A stretch of DNA of 64,000 nucleotides from Spinellus fusiger (Eukaryota > Mucoromycota > Mucoromycetes > Mucorales > Phycomycetaceae): assembly GCA_025094145.1 (NCBI GenBank), contig JALLLS010000001.1, positions 1,178,001 to 1,242,000 of the forward strand, read 5' to 3'. The position numbers and the translations under genes were made by a program. Each line of letters opens with the position of its first letter. Position 1 is the first letter of the stretch. Under the pieces are notes generated by a model. It made no database searches. It was not told where the DNA came from and saw only the letters and a program-made list of their open reading frames with translations. Shown piece by piece: positions 44,318 through 54,397 of this stretch.

Positions 44318-45857
44318 ATGACGAGTCTTGTTGCACGCCTTCAACAATGTATGGCAATGACACAGCAAAAAGACAAAATAGATGCGTTCAGAGGTGTATT
44401 GACAGACATTCTTGCCTCCTCCTCCAAGACAGAACAGATGGATAACCTGAAAGCCCATGTCAATGCACTTTTAGATGACCAAGTGGGACTTGTTATTGCA
44501 CGCCCATTACTGTCTGAATTCATTGGTCTTTTTAATAAGCGTATTACAGACAGTGACACCAAGAAGACACTATTGCTGTATACTATCCAACAGGCACAGT
44601 CCCGTGCTGTGAGCTTTGAAGAGCAGGTAAAACAGTCTTTTGAAGAAGAGAAAAGAGAGAAGAGAAAAGAGAAAAAGAGAAAAGCAGGCTTATTCTTCGC
44701 ATAGCTCTCTCATATGCGGGAGACATTAGCAGATCAATATGAGGCAGAGGATGATTATTTGAAGGCTGCCAAAACACTTCAAGGCATTTCACTTGACTCT
44801 GGCCATCGGTAAGTGCCTACACAGATGGGGAGAGATCTAGAGAGATCTAGAGATCTAGAGAGGTGGATAGGTAGGACTCATGCATGAGACACTCCCACCA
44901 GTGCTATCTCAGATGACTACAAATTGGGCATCTATATTCGCATTGTTCGTCTTTTGCTGGAGGAAGAGGAAGCAGTGGCAGCCGAGGCTTATCTGAACCG
45001 TGCTGCCTTGCTATTGCCTACAACACCAGATCTTGTCGTTGGTCTGACATTTAAGCTGTCTCAAGCACGCATTCTCGATGCTAAGCGTCGTTTCCTCGAG
45101 GCATGCCAGAAATACCATGAATTGAGCTATGTGCCACAGTTATCAGAAGAAGAGCGTCTTCGTTGCTTGTGAGTGCCAACAAAAGAAGAAAACAACTCAC
45201 CCACCCTTCCTGCATAGAATGGCTGCTGTGCAGTGTGCAGTGCTAGCAAGAGCAGGTCCATTGCGGTCCCGTAGTCTGGCCACCCTCTACAAAGACGAGA
45301 GAACCCACCACCTTGCTTTATTTTCTATTCTCGAAAAGACCTATCTAGAGAGAGTCATCCGTGCCAATGAAGTCTCTGAGTTTGCTGCCACTCTCAAGCC
45401 TCACCATCTCGCTCGTCTCACCAGTAATACCACTGTATTTGAGCGTGCCATGATTGAACACAATCTCCTGTCTGCCTCCAAGATCTATAACAATATCTCC
45501 TTTGATGAGTTGGGTAGTCTTCTGAATGTATCCAGTGAGCAGGCAGAACAGGTGGCATCCCATATGATTGGTGAGAATCGTATGGTGGGGTGCATTGATC
45601 AGATAGACCATACCATCTTCTTTGAGTCTGGAGGGGCTACCTTTGACCAGAGCAGCCAGGAGAATAGCATCAGTGCAGCAGCAGCAGCAGCCAACGGAAC
45701 GACTCAACCTAATCAGCAAGTCCAGCAGTCCATGCTTGAGATTGTTAGGTGGGATGCTGGGATCCAGACACTGTGCCAAGACATGGATAGCATTATCACA
45801 ACCATACAAGAACGCTACCCTGAGTATGCTTCTGCTCATTTTAATGCAATGATATGA
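44318..45857 (+). CDS. CSN4: COP9 signalosome subunit 4
   Basis: Exons 44318..44626, 44705..44808, 44902..45168 and 45218..45857 give 439 residues. The helical-repeat N-terminal half includes LADQYEAEDDYLKAAKTL, DYKLGIYIRIVRLLLEEEEAVAAEAYLNRA and RRFLEACQKYHELSYVP. The PCI domain follows: RSRSLATLYKDER, AMIEHNLLSASKIYNNISFDELGSLL and GCIDQIDHTIFFES; each block matches CSN4 rather than the proteasome subunit Rpn5. The signalosome removes Nedd8 from cullins. A Gln/Ala/Asn-rich insert (about residues 370-395, with an in-frame (GCA)n run) lies between the PCI domain and the C-terminal helix. The gene starts 173 bp downstream of the primase stop. Confidence 0.94.
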
Positions 45858-45985
45858 TTCTAAGTCTTACTGTCAATACAAAGGAGACAAAAAGGGCTTG
45901 CTTATGCCATTGGATCTCTTTGTCCCCATGTCAATCGCATCCCACTTTGTTATTGTTAGTAGTGAGATCATACACCCCCTTTCTT

Positions 45986-47920
45986 TTACCTGTCATTCCA
46001 GTAAACAGCATCACTCTGCCATTCTTTTGAATCTAATTCAGCCACAAACTTTGGATACTTGTCCTTGCTCCACTCCAGGCTAGTAAGGAGGGCGTTGCTG
46101 TACTTGTCCCAGTCCTGTTGGTGGTGGATCTCCTGCTGCACTAGCATATCATGGAATTTACTGGCATGGAGAATGGCCTTGATCACATCATTGGACACGG
46201 CTTGTTCATGGAACAGCACCCACAGAGTGCCGTTGTGATAATTCAGCAAGTAGTTTTCATTCTAATCACAAGCCCATCTTACCACCACTGTCCATTTTTT
46301 TCTTTTTTTTTTCTTACCTTCATGACCTTGAGACTCCCTTCCACTTCTCCACTTGAGCCATAGGCCTTCTCAGCACTCGCTCCCAGTCTGAGCTTGAGAG
46401 AGACGCCTCCCTTGGCACCATAGGGCTTGATCCATTCCCCAAATCCAATTTCACGGTCTCTTAGGTCATCGTACTCCACCACCTTGCCCGTATCAATAAA
46501 AGTACGGCTGAGCAATGTCAGTTTGGCCTGGTTAAGAATCTCAAACTCTGCAGCATTCAGCATTTTGGCAGTGGTCCATATGTTCAGTGGAGAGAGAACA
46601 GCAAAGACACCAAACAAGAACAAGGGAGAGTGGGAAACACTGATCAGACCTACTCCCGACAGCATCCCCAGCAAATGAGCACTCGACATTTGTGCGTCGT
46701 CCTTGGCTACGATATCACCAATATTTCCCATAGGCTGTGGAGATCTACCATAATGCACAAGTCCATATGTCAATTGTCGTTTCTTGTCATGTCCAGTGGG
46801 TGTGGACTATATATATACTTGCAGCAAAATGTTTTGTGAATGTCATATGGCTTGCAATCCAAATGCTCTCGTGGACCAGCTCAAAGGTATTCCCCACTAC
46901 ACCTCCCACCAACGGTCAATGAGCTAGAGTCCGTTGAATAGTGAATTCCTTACATGCAGCCAAGGGAAGAAACAGTTTGGGAGAGGCAATGCTCGTGCAT
47001 AACTGGAGAAAAGAGCCAACACTAGACAGTATTTCAGATACCTAAGAAAGAAAGAAGTATAAGAAGAAGAGAAAGGAGATTGGCATGGGTTGTCTCTTGT
47101 GCACTTACAAACTTCCATGTCTTTGGATGGGAGTCAAATGAACTGGCAAAGTGCTTGATGAAGAATAACTTGCCAATTTCACCAATACCATCCTTCAAAA
47201 CCCTTAAGATAGAGGCCATCAGCCGCTGTTGAACGTGCGTCGAATTACCATTGGATAGCCACTGCACCTCCTGTGGCTTCCATTGTCCCCAGTCCGAGAG
47301 AAGCTAACATGGCTTGAGAGCACAGTACGCCAATCTAGTGCCATAACGATGCCATAACGATGCCAATACGATGCCATAACAATGAATACAATAAAGTGGG
47401 TGTCTCTTATTTACCGCTGATCCCACAAATGTCTCTAATCCCAACCACAGATGAAATCGCTTATAGCAGCTATGCACTGACTCTGGATAACTTCATGGCC
47501 CTTGTCAGCTCCACCCTTTAAGAAGAAAAAAAGAAAGAAAGGAAGAACTCACCCTACAGGCAGGAACATTTCTCGTGTGCTCTGTTTGAATGAGTCCATT
47601 ACACTGAACACAGCACTAGAGTATCTCTTTTGCTGTCTAGGAACACCAGGAGTGTCATGGGCTGTTGTGTCGCTGGGTTGCAGCCACTCCCAAGTAAGAC
47701 GATCAGTAACGGGTGCAGCAATTCTTCCCTTGACAGTGCCTGCTCTTCCTTTGCTCATGGTGGATAAGCTGGTGTAGATGCGTGTTCTTCCATACACATG
47801 CTCTGTTAATAAGGGAGGTGCTTCTTTCTCTGTTGTCAGCCACCGTCTGCTCACTAGAGAAGAACGACGCACAAGGGTGTTTCCTTGTACTTTGAGTGTA
47901 CACAGGCGATGTGTCCACAT
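45986..47920 (-). CDS. RUS (root UV-B sensitive) / DUF647 family protein
   Basis: Multi-exon gene from ATG 47920. The N-terminus (MWTHRLCTLKV...LVRRSSLVSRRWL) is basic and Ser-rich, like a mitochondrial presequence. Exon 1 ends LPVG and joins YPESVHSCYKRF, the PxGYPxSV...Y..F start of DUF647. Then come GVLCSQAMLASLGLG and, after removal of the intron that starts at the GTAATT in CAATG|GTAATT, IQWVLKDGIGEIGKLFF. The last large exon contains GNIGDIVAKDDAQMSSAHLLGML, the conserved helix pair and the C-terminal domain ending at 45986. Boundaries of one or two middle introns (46740..46960) remain uncertain by phase. RUS proteins are membrane-associated and conserved in plants, animals and fungi; their biochemical function is not well established. 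Confidence 0.82.
47340..47386. repeat. (ataacgatgcc)n tandem repeat in RUS intron
   Basis: Four imperfect copies of an 11-12 nt unit within an intron of the RUS-family gene. Confidence 0.75.
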
Positions 47921-47947
47921 AATAAAGAAGTGTGTGTAGAAAATAAG

Positions 47948-48036
47948 AGAAAAAAAAAAAAAAAAAAAGGTCACTGTAAATTGGACTTTTTTTCTCTCTC
48001 TGTCTCTGTCTCTGTCTTTTTTTTTTTTTTTTTTTA
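47948..48036. repeat. facing poly-A and poly-T tracts
   Basis: An 18-base A run at about 47951..47968 and a 20-base T run at about 48017..48036 (preceded by (tctctg)n) flank a 48-base centre just upstream of the RUS start codon. They could pair as a long A:T stem; they lie in the 5' region of the RUS gene. Confidence 0.8.
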
Positions 48037-48191
48037 AATAATAAAAAAGTAGAGCAAATAAAGAAAGTCCGGCTGATGTCAGCAAAGGGAGAGGGGGAGA
48101 GAGAATAGCAATGAAAATTTTGAGTCGACCCCTTCCAAAATTCCACTTGTTTTTATTTTATTAAAACTATAAATATAAAAACACCACCACC

Positions 48192-49204
48192 ATGAGCGAC
48201 TGGGGCAAGTTGTTGTTGCTGCTGTGTATTGGCAGTAGATGGATAGGAGTTAAAGAAAAGGGACAGGCTGACTTATACCGACGATAGAAGAAGAACAGGA
48301 GATTGAAGTCTCCATTCCTGTAAACAAGAAATGGGATGACGAAGACGTAGAGGATAATGTAAAGGAGTCCTGGGAAGACTCTGATGAGGAGGAAAAGGTG
48401 GCTGCCCAGCCTATTGTGAAGAAGAAGGTGCCCCTTGCCCAGAAGATTGCTGAGAAGAAGACTGCTGAGGAAGAGAAGAAGAAGGAGTTGGAAGCCAAGA
48501 AGGCTGCCCTGGTAAGAACAGGACCTTTCTGTGCAGTGTATTGATGGGACTAGGCAAAGGCATTGGAGGAGGAGACAGAAGAAGATGCATTTGACCGTAA
48601 GCAGCGTATGCGTCAATTGGAGTTGGAGGCAGACATGAACAATGCTACTGATCTCTTTAGCAATGTTGGTATTTCCAGTAAGGTTCTCTTTCTTTTTGTA
48701 ATGGAGTGTAGATGGGGTCATTGTTTGAAGGCTGAATTAGACACTGAACATTAGAGGAAAATGCCGAGACTCCTATTGAAGACCTAAAGCCAAAGACACG
48801 CGTTGAATTCGAGCAATATTACAAGCGTCTGTCAGCCATGATTACTGTCTACTCTGTAAGTCTTTCTCTCCATCTCTCTCTGTGTGTGTGTGTGCAGGAC
48901 TTTTACTGCCTACAAAAGCTTCCTTCCTTCTCACTGTCTTTTTGTACGGTAGAAAAGTATCAATTACCCTAACTTTGTGGATCAACTTGTCCGTGAATTA
49001 GCCACTCCCATGAAAGACATGGATGTGCGTAAGGTTGCCTCTACTATGACTGCCATGGCCAATGACAAGCAGAGAGCAGCCAAGGAGGCCACCAAGACCA
49101 AGAAGAAAGGAAAACCACAGTTGACAGGTGCTGGCAAGACAGCTACACGTGAAGACATGGACTCCTTTGAGAACAACTACGATGATTTTGACGATTTTAT
49201 GTGA
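48192..49204 (+). CDS. HCR1: eukaryotic translation initiation factor 3 subunit J
   Basis: Exons 48192..48204, 48288..48511, 48554..48677, 48755..48855 and 48953..49204 give 237 residues. Starts MSDWEEEQE, an acidic N-terminus with KKWDDEDVEDNVKESWEDSD typical of eIF3j, then a Lys/Glu-rich helix. Next come LELEADMNNATDLFSNVGIS (the conserved LexesDlenakdlFg region) and NYPNFVDQLVRELATPMKDMDVRKVAS. It ends in a Lys-rich segment and NNYDDFDDFM. eIF3j helps load and recycle mRNA on the 40S subunit. Exon 1 is 13 nt and its intron begins GC (GGGCAAGT); no GT donor near it keeps the frame. About 70 bp of 5' leader separate it from the divergent RUS region's poly-T tract. Confidence 0.92.
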
Positions 49205-49344
49205 TTTTACCTCCTCAACACCACCCACAGCAGCACACTCGACGCTTGCTTTTTTTTTTTCTTCTTTCTTTCTTTCTTCTCCTTGCAGACGCATTCTTTC
49301 AAAGGACCAACCAATCCATCCTGTTTTGTTGGTAGCTATGAACT

Positions 49345-49374
49345 GAATAATAATAATAATAATAATAATAAAAA
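49345..49374. repeat. (AAT)n microsatellite
   Basis: About nine tandem aat triplets followed by an A-rich tract in the spacer between eIF3j and the next gene. Confidence 0.9.
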
Positions 49375-49579
49375 AGAAAAGAGAAAGAAAACATCACCGT
49401 CCTTTAGGCATGGAGTGGTCGTTCTTTACCACACATCTTCTCCCATCACAGTGCATCCTTGGGAAACAGCAAAGGTGGCGTATCCAAGTCAAGCAAAAGC
49501 GCCATGAGGACATTTCAACCCCAACTGTACGGCCATGTGCGGAGGTTCAAATGGTGTGCCATAGTCCCTTGACCTGTCG

Positions 49580-51313
49580 ATGGGGTGCTTTTCTCCTTTT
49601 ATTATGGCTCGGCTGGAAGAAGCACACTATACAAGGGAGATAACGCACCCATCGAATTGGCTCAAGCCATCTTCTCAAAGCCTGGAATCCAATGAAAATG
49701 CAGAAAATGCACCCAAGAAGAAGAGCATGGACCGCATCTCGAGGCTATTTCAAAAGAAGCCAAAGAAAAAGACGCAGGCCCACCCTATCTCTCTTACAAG
49801 CTCCTTTTCCAGTCTCTCCCTTGCTTCTTCTGAACTATCACCCGTCTCTGATGTTCATCCCATGATGGAGAGCCAGCATATGCGCCGTGGCCTCAGTGGT
49901 ATGGCCAGTGGGTCCCTCCTACAGCCAATAGAGTCCACCGAGTCCCACTCATCAACGTCCAACCTACTGAAAGGAGAAGGCATCAAGCCAGAGAGCGGTA
50001 ATGAAGCCCATTACAGGCTCTTCTCGTGATGGCAACTCACAAGTCCATGTATTTCTCAAGGAACCATAGATACCACAACAGACCCACTGCTATTTAACAC
50101 TACCTCATCATCTACTGCCAGTCATCTCAGTCTAGCAGAACCCACAGCACCCAAGCCAGCAGCACCCAAGCCAACAGCGTCCACTTCTTCCGATCTTTTG
50201 CGCACCTACTCAAAACAATCTCTACAGCCACCCCAGGCAATACCCTCAGAGTCAACCCACTTGAAACCCACTCACCCCTCACCAGGACCAGGACCAGGAA
50301 CACGAAGACCCTCCAACGCCACTCTATCCGAACCCAATGGATCTCTTGCTGCACTCAGGACACACCTTACCAAACAGTGCCAGGTCCTTGAGAACCTGGA
50401 ACTAGAAAAGCTCCAATACCAGCAAGAGAGTCAGGAACTTACTGAGCACATTCGAAAACTACAGCTAAAGAGAGACCAGCGGGATACAGACATGAGCCAG
50501 TTAAAGATGAACTACGACAAACATCTTTGTTCCATGCGTGCCACCAGCGATGATGTGGACTCAATTGCAACTAAACTACGTCTACTGAAAGAAAACATTG
50601 TACATCTCACCAACGAGCTCGTGACCTATGCAGATCCAGTCATAGCAACCCAGGCACTGTGCACTTTCTGGCTCAACCTTGCTGACTCTATCCACGCCCT
50701 CAAGGGTCCTGACAGGCTTCTCCCTCCTCACCGAATACATATGCTGACTGAGAAGTTTATTATGGACGTGCTGGTGCAAAACCTCAATTCAAATGTGTTT
50801 CCTGGTCTTAGTCATGAGGCTACAGAGGCCTATCAGGAACTCTGCACCTTTTTTGAATTGCATGACAAGGCGTTTTCGATACGGCTAAGACAAGAGCTTG
50901 CCTTGGTGGTGGTTGAGAAAAAGGGCCAAAACAACACCATTGATAAAGCACTCCATGACACACTGCAGAGCAATTGGAAGTATTTGTATGGAGGTCTCTC
51001 CAAGGCATTTCCATTTCTTTACCAACATGATAAGAGTGAGCCTGATGTAAGAAAGCATTATGGTGCAAAAATACAGAAGCTTGTAGAGCAGACAGTCTCT
51101 CTTGGCTGTGCGATAAAAGGCCAGGAAATAGCCATTACAGGCACAGATGTACGAGAGGGAGAACAAGCATTTGACGGTGAACTCATGGTGGACGTTGACC
51201 ATCAGACATCGGGTGTAGTTGTTTTTTGCATCTGTCCACCTTTTGTCACTCTTTCTGATCCTTATGGGTGTTTGGAGATGGGTAAAGTCCTTTGCAGACC
51301 TCACACTAGTTAA
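49580..51313 (+). CDS. Ser/Pro-rich coiled-coil protein, unidentified
   Basis: Two exons, 49580..49997 and 50061..51313, join in phase (AGC G|GA) for about 557 residues. Start may be 49604 (MARLEEAHYTR) instead of 49580. Residues 1-235 are basic then Ser/Thr/Pro-rich and look disordered, with short PKPAAPKPTA and PGPGPGT repeats. A coiled coil follows (about 255-335: LRTHLTKQCQVLENLELEKLQ onward). The rest (350-530) is a conserved-looking helical domain with ALCTFWLNLADSIHALKG and FELHDKAFSIRLRQELALVV. I do not recognise it. The final 35 residues may be intronic: a GT at 51209 and an AG at 51298 could be splice sites, so the C-terminus is uncertain. Confidence 0.65.
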
Positions 51314-52260
51314 TTGGCTTGCTTGTTACCCCCTTGATCTATCTCTGTTCTCTGTCTGCTGTTCTCTCTCTGTTCTCTGTCTGTTCTCTATTTCTCTATT
51401 CTCTATTTCTCATGGACACTCTTTTTCTTTTTTTTTGTCTTGTGCATCTGCTTCATGGTTAAATGTGTTTGTAGGTATCCAATAATGTCTTGGTATATCT
51501 TGTAGAAATACAAGTTCTTCACACACATACAATAAATAGGGTTATTTATTAACAACAGACAATGTACAGAGCAATGGGGATTGTGTAAGCAAGAGAGTGC
51601 TATTTCTCTCCATGAGGACTTTGCTCTTTTAATTCATAACTGAGGAATCAACAGTTTATTAATACTAAAATGATAATTAGTGAATTCAATGCAAGTAGAT
51701 GAGCTGAACATAAAGTGAAGGTTAAAATTGCACTTTTTAGTTGGACACAAAGACACAGGGAACCCCCTTACCATCTGTAATTTATTACACACCAGGAGGT
51801 CTTTCACCTGAAATTAGACAAGTCAAAATAATGTATAAATGATCCACTGATGTTTTCATATTTTTTCTGTACTATGAGTGTCCTGCAGTGATAGTTAAGA
51901 AAGAAAGTTTTGGTTCTTGGCTTTCCTCCCCTTTTCAGGGCGCTTTCTCAAGGAGTGATGTCCTATTGATTTTCTCGAAAAAAAAGAAAAAAAAAAAAGT
52001 CGTCACAAATCTCATCATTCAACTATTGCAGTCTATTCTTCCAATCCAGAGTAGGCAAGCATACTACTTGTGATTCTTACTGAAAGTAGGTTTGAAAGTA
52101 TAGATAAACCTCTAAAAAAGGATACACTGGATTTATTTTTATGTTTTACTGTCCTTTGAGTGCTTTATGAAGACTTACAATAGTAACTTTCTTTTAGTCT
52201 AGGAATACTTAGTTTTTATTTATTAGCATTTACAATATGAATAGAAACATATAATTCTAA
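51314..52260. other. non-coding spacer before transposon remnants
   Basis: AT-rich, with (tctctgttc)n near 51355..51410. No coding region I can support. Confidence 0.4.
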
Positions 52261-52279
52261 AAGATACATCTTGTTGAGC

Positions 52280-52650
52280 AGTTATCAGACAGTATGGAAT
52301 GGCATCCCAGCCTGAGAATGTTATAGAAACAAAGAAGTTTGGAGGTGATGGAGTGGTGGTTGGGTTGCTTTAACAATGAGAGTATTAGGAGATAGATCGC
52401 AGTGGAGGGTGATTTGAACTCCAACAAGTACATCAATGTACTTGGGAGATATCTACTGCCATGAACTCAGGTAATTCTTTGTCTCTTAACCCTCAGAGTT
52501 AGTTGCTGCCTACAAGACCATGTTAGACCTCATACAAGTAAAACAACTCCATTAGAGAGTAGTTAATGGTATAGTAATGACTCTTTAATAGCCTTCATAG
52601 ATCTCGAATTTCGATCCAATTGAGCATCTGTGAGGCCACCTGAAGAGGTT
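52280..52650 (+). pseudogene. Tc1/mariner-type transposase remnant (+)
   Basis: With frames changed several times, the + strand reads through the usual order of DDE transposase landmarks. First, a tryptophan-containing VW-Asn/Arg segment near 52290; then a GG-x-W-V block at 52350..52375 (ggagtggtggttgggtt); a dispersed G-D-I segment near 52450; a DHVRPHT block (equivalent of the second Asp in QDNxxxHT) at 52520..52540; and SPDxDPIEHLxGHLKR near 52605..52650. Multiple stops and frameshifts make it plainly dead. Family assignment rests on the PIEH-L-W-x-x-LK signature and its spacing. Confidence 0.75.
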
Positions 52651-53221
52651 TATTAGGAAAAAACTAGATTCTATAATCTACTAAGGAAAGGTTGAATGCT
52701 GCTGTGGTGCTATCATCGGGTAAAATATCTATATATAAGAAAGGGAAAAAAAAGTGACAGACACCCTCATTGCCAGCATAAGATGGAGATGTCAGGCTGT
52801 CATAGATGCCAAAGACTAACAGTGACTATTAAGTGGCCTGAAAATAAAACTTCTTTTTCTATATTATAAACACTCTTCTATGTATCTATTGATAATTTTA
52901 CGTTTCTATCTAATGAATTCATAAAGTTATAACACCTTAAGAAAAGTATGAATCCAGAAAAAAGAAAAAAGGAAAGGAAATCTGCATTTGAAACCGTCGA
53001 TTACTTTCGTCGGGTCACTTTATCATCGCAATAGATAGGAGCTGATAGTTCCATACATTAATATGTCTCTACTACCACTAAGTTTTTATTATTATTATTA
53101 TATCAATTACTATCTTGGACCAATAAAGTTGCTGTTATTTTGGTTGTTTTTTTCTTAACATTGATTATTATTTTTGTATATTATAACAACGCATGAAAAC
53201 GAATCAAATGACAAAAAATAA

Positions 53222-53275
53222 ACAGTGAATTTACGTATAGTCAAATGCGGGACAAACGGTCCAATGCAATAAGCG
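53222..53275. repeat. possible mariner terminal repeat
   Basis: cagtgaatttacgtatagtc at 53225 begins with CAGTG next to a TA-rich flank, the way many Tc1/mariner termini do, and is followed by the GC-richest patch of the region. I could not find a convincing partner terminus. Confidence 0.35.
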
Positions 53276-53589
53276 ACTAAACAAAAAATCAATTATTTTA
53301 TTTTGAAGAATAAAGGCATGTCTATCAGTCTAGGATGTTCATAATAAAATGTTCATGGAACAACACAAGATTTATAGTTGTTCTTTAGATGATTATCTAC
53401 ATTATTATTATAAAGATGGTGTTTATTACTTTGTAGTGAAGCCTTTATTCTTTATTACAGTGAAGCACCTCTTTGGTATACCATCCACTAAAATTTCCAG
53501 AAATTCATTTGAAAACCTCTCCTATTCTTCAGACAAGCATCGTTCAAGCTTTTTTTGTATCAGTTATGTTTTTTTTTACATAGTCTAAT

Positions 53590-53790
53590 CTACTTTTCAA
53601 GATAAGCCCATACATGCTCAATTGGGTTAAGATATAGACTTTGTACAAGCCAAAAATTAAGACCTTTCATCATACATCTCTCTTGATCAACTGACGCCTC
53701 CAAGAGTACAAGAGGTCCTACACTCCCTCATGCCAAAGACAACACACTATCTAATGTCATTGTTGTCACTTGTCTACAAAATATTGACTT
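53590..53790 (-). pseudogene. second Tc1/mariner-type transposase remnant (-)
   Basis: On the minus strand, 53597..53650 reads GLNFWLVQSLYLNPIEHVW followed by AYLEK and a stop. This is the C-terminal NPIEHVWAYLK signature of Tc1/mariner transposases. Upstream in another frame, 53690..53770 reads GSVGPLVLLEASVDQERCM, matching the G-GPLV-LEG-DQ-Y segment between catalytic aspartates. Stops and shifts separate the blocks. This copy is diverged from the one at 52280 and lies in the opposite orientation, so they are separate insertions. Confidence 0.72.
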
Positions 53791-53799
53791 GTCTGACTG

Positions 53800-54397
53800 T
53801 AGTTTCAGACAGTTTAATTTGTTTTCTTGAACGGTCTAATTTTATGTTAAAAGCCTGTTATGAAAAATAGGGATGACAGTGACAAAGGCAACAGAAATTT
53901 TCAAAATGTTAAAGTCGGTTCTGTTTTTTTTATTCTTATTTTTAGACTAAAACAATACACTAGAGAAGGTCTATAATAATGTAGAAAATATGGTTTGATG
54001 AGAAGAATTTAAAAAGATGGTTTTTTTTCTCTATATTATTCTTAGTACAAAAAATACTAACCCATTTCACATAGGATCTATTAATGATAGTTCATCAGTG
54101 TTATCTATGACTAATATTGAGGAATAAGTTGAATACGATCTATAGTTTATTTTGGATTTTATAAACAAACAACGTAATATAAATATAAATATATTTTACA
54201 TATTTTTTTGCATTGTTTTATTTATTATCACCACATAAAAATAAACGAGCAATATCAGTATATTAATGATACTTTTAGTTTTAATAATTAAAGTGTAACT
54301 AATGATTATAGAACAAATGAACACTATAGGAAAGTGCAAAGCAAAGTACAGTGGTATTCTTAGTATAGATAGACATGTAATACACATTAGCCCCAAA
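53800..54397. other. AT-rich non-coding spacer
   Basis: Downstream flank of the Mei2-like gene and the transposase remnants; no coding or structured element recognised. Confidence 0.4.

Noticed and set aside
53349..53588. 79-residue Phe/Tyr/Ser-rich frame
   Set aside because: AT-rich, between two transposase remnants, no recognisable feature.
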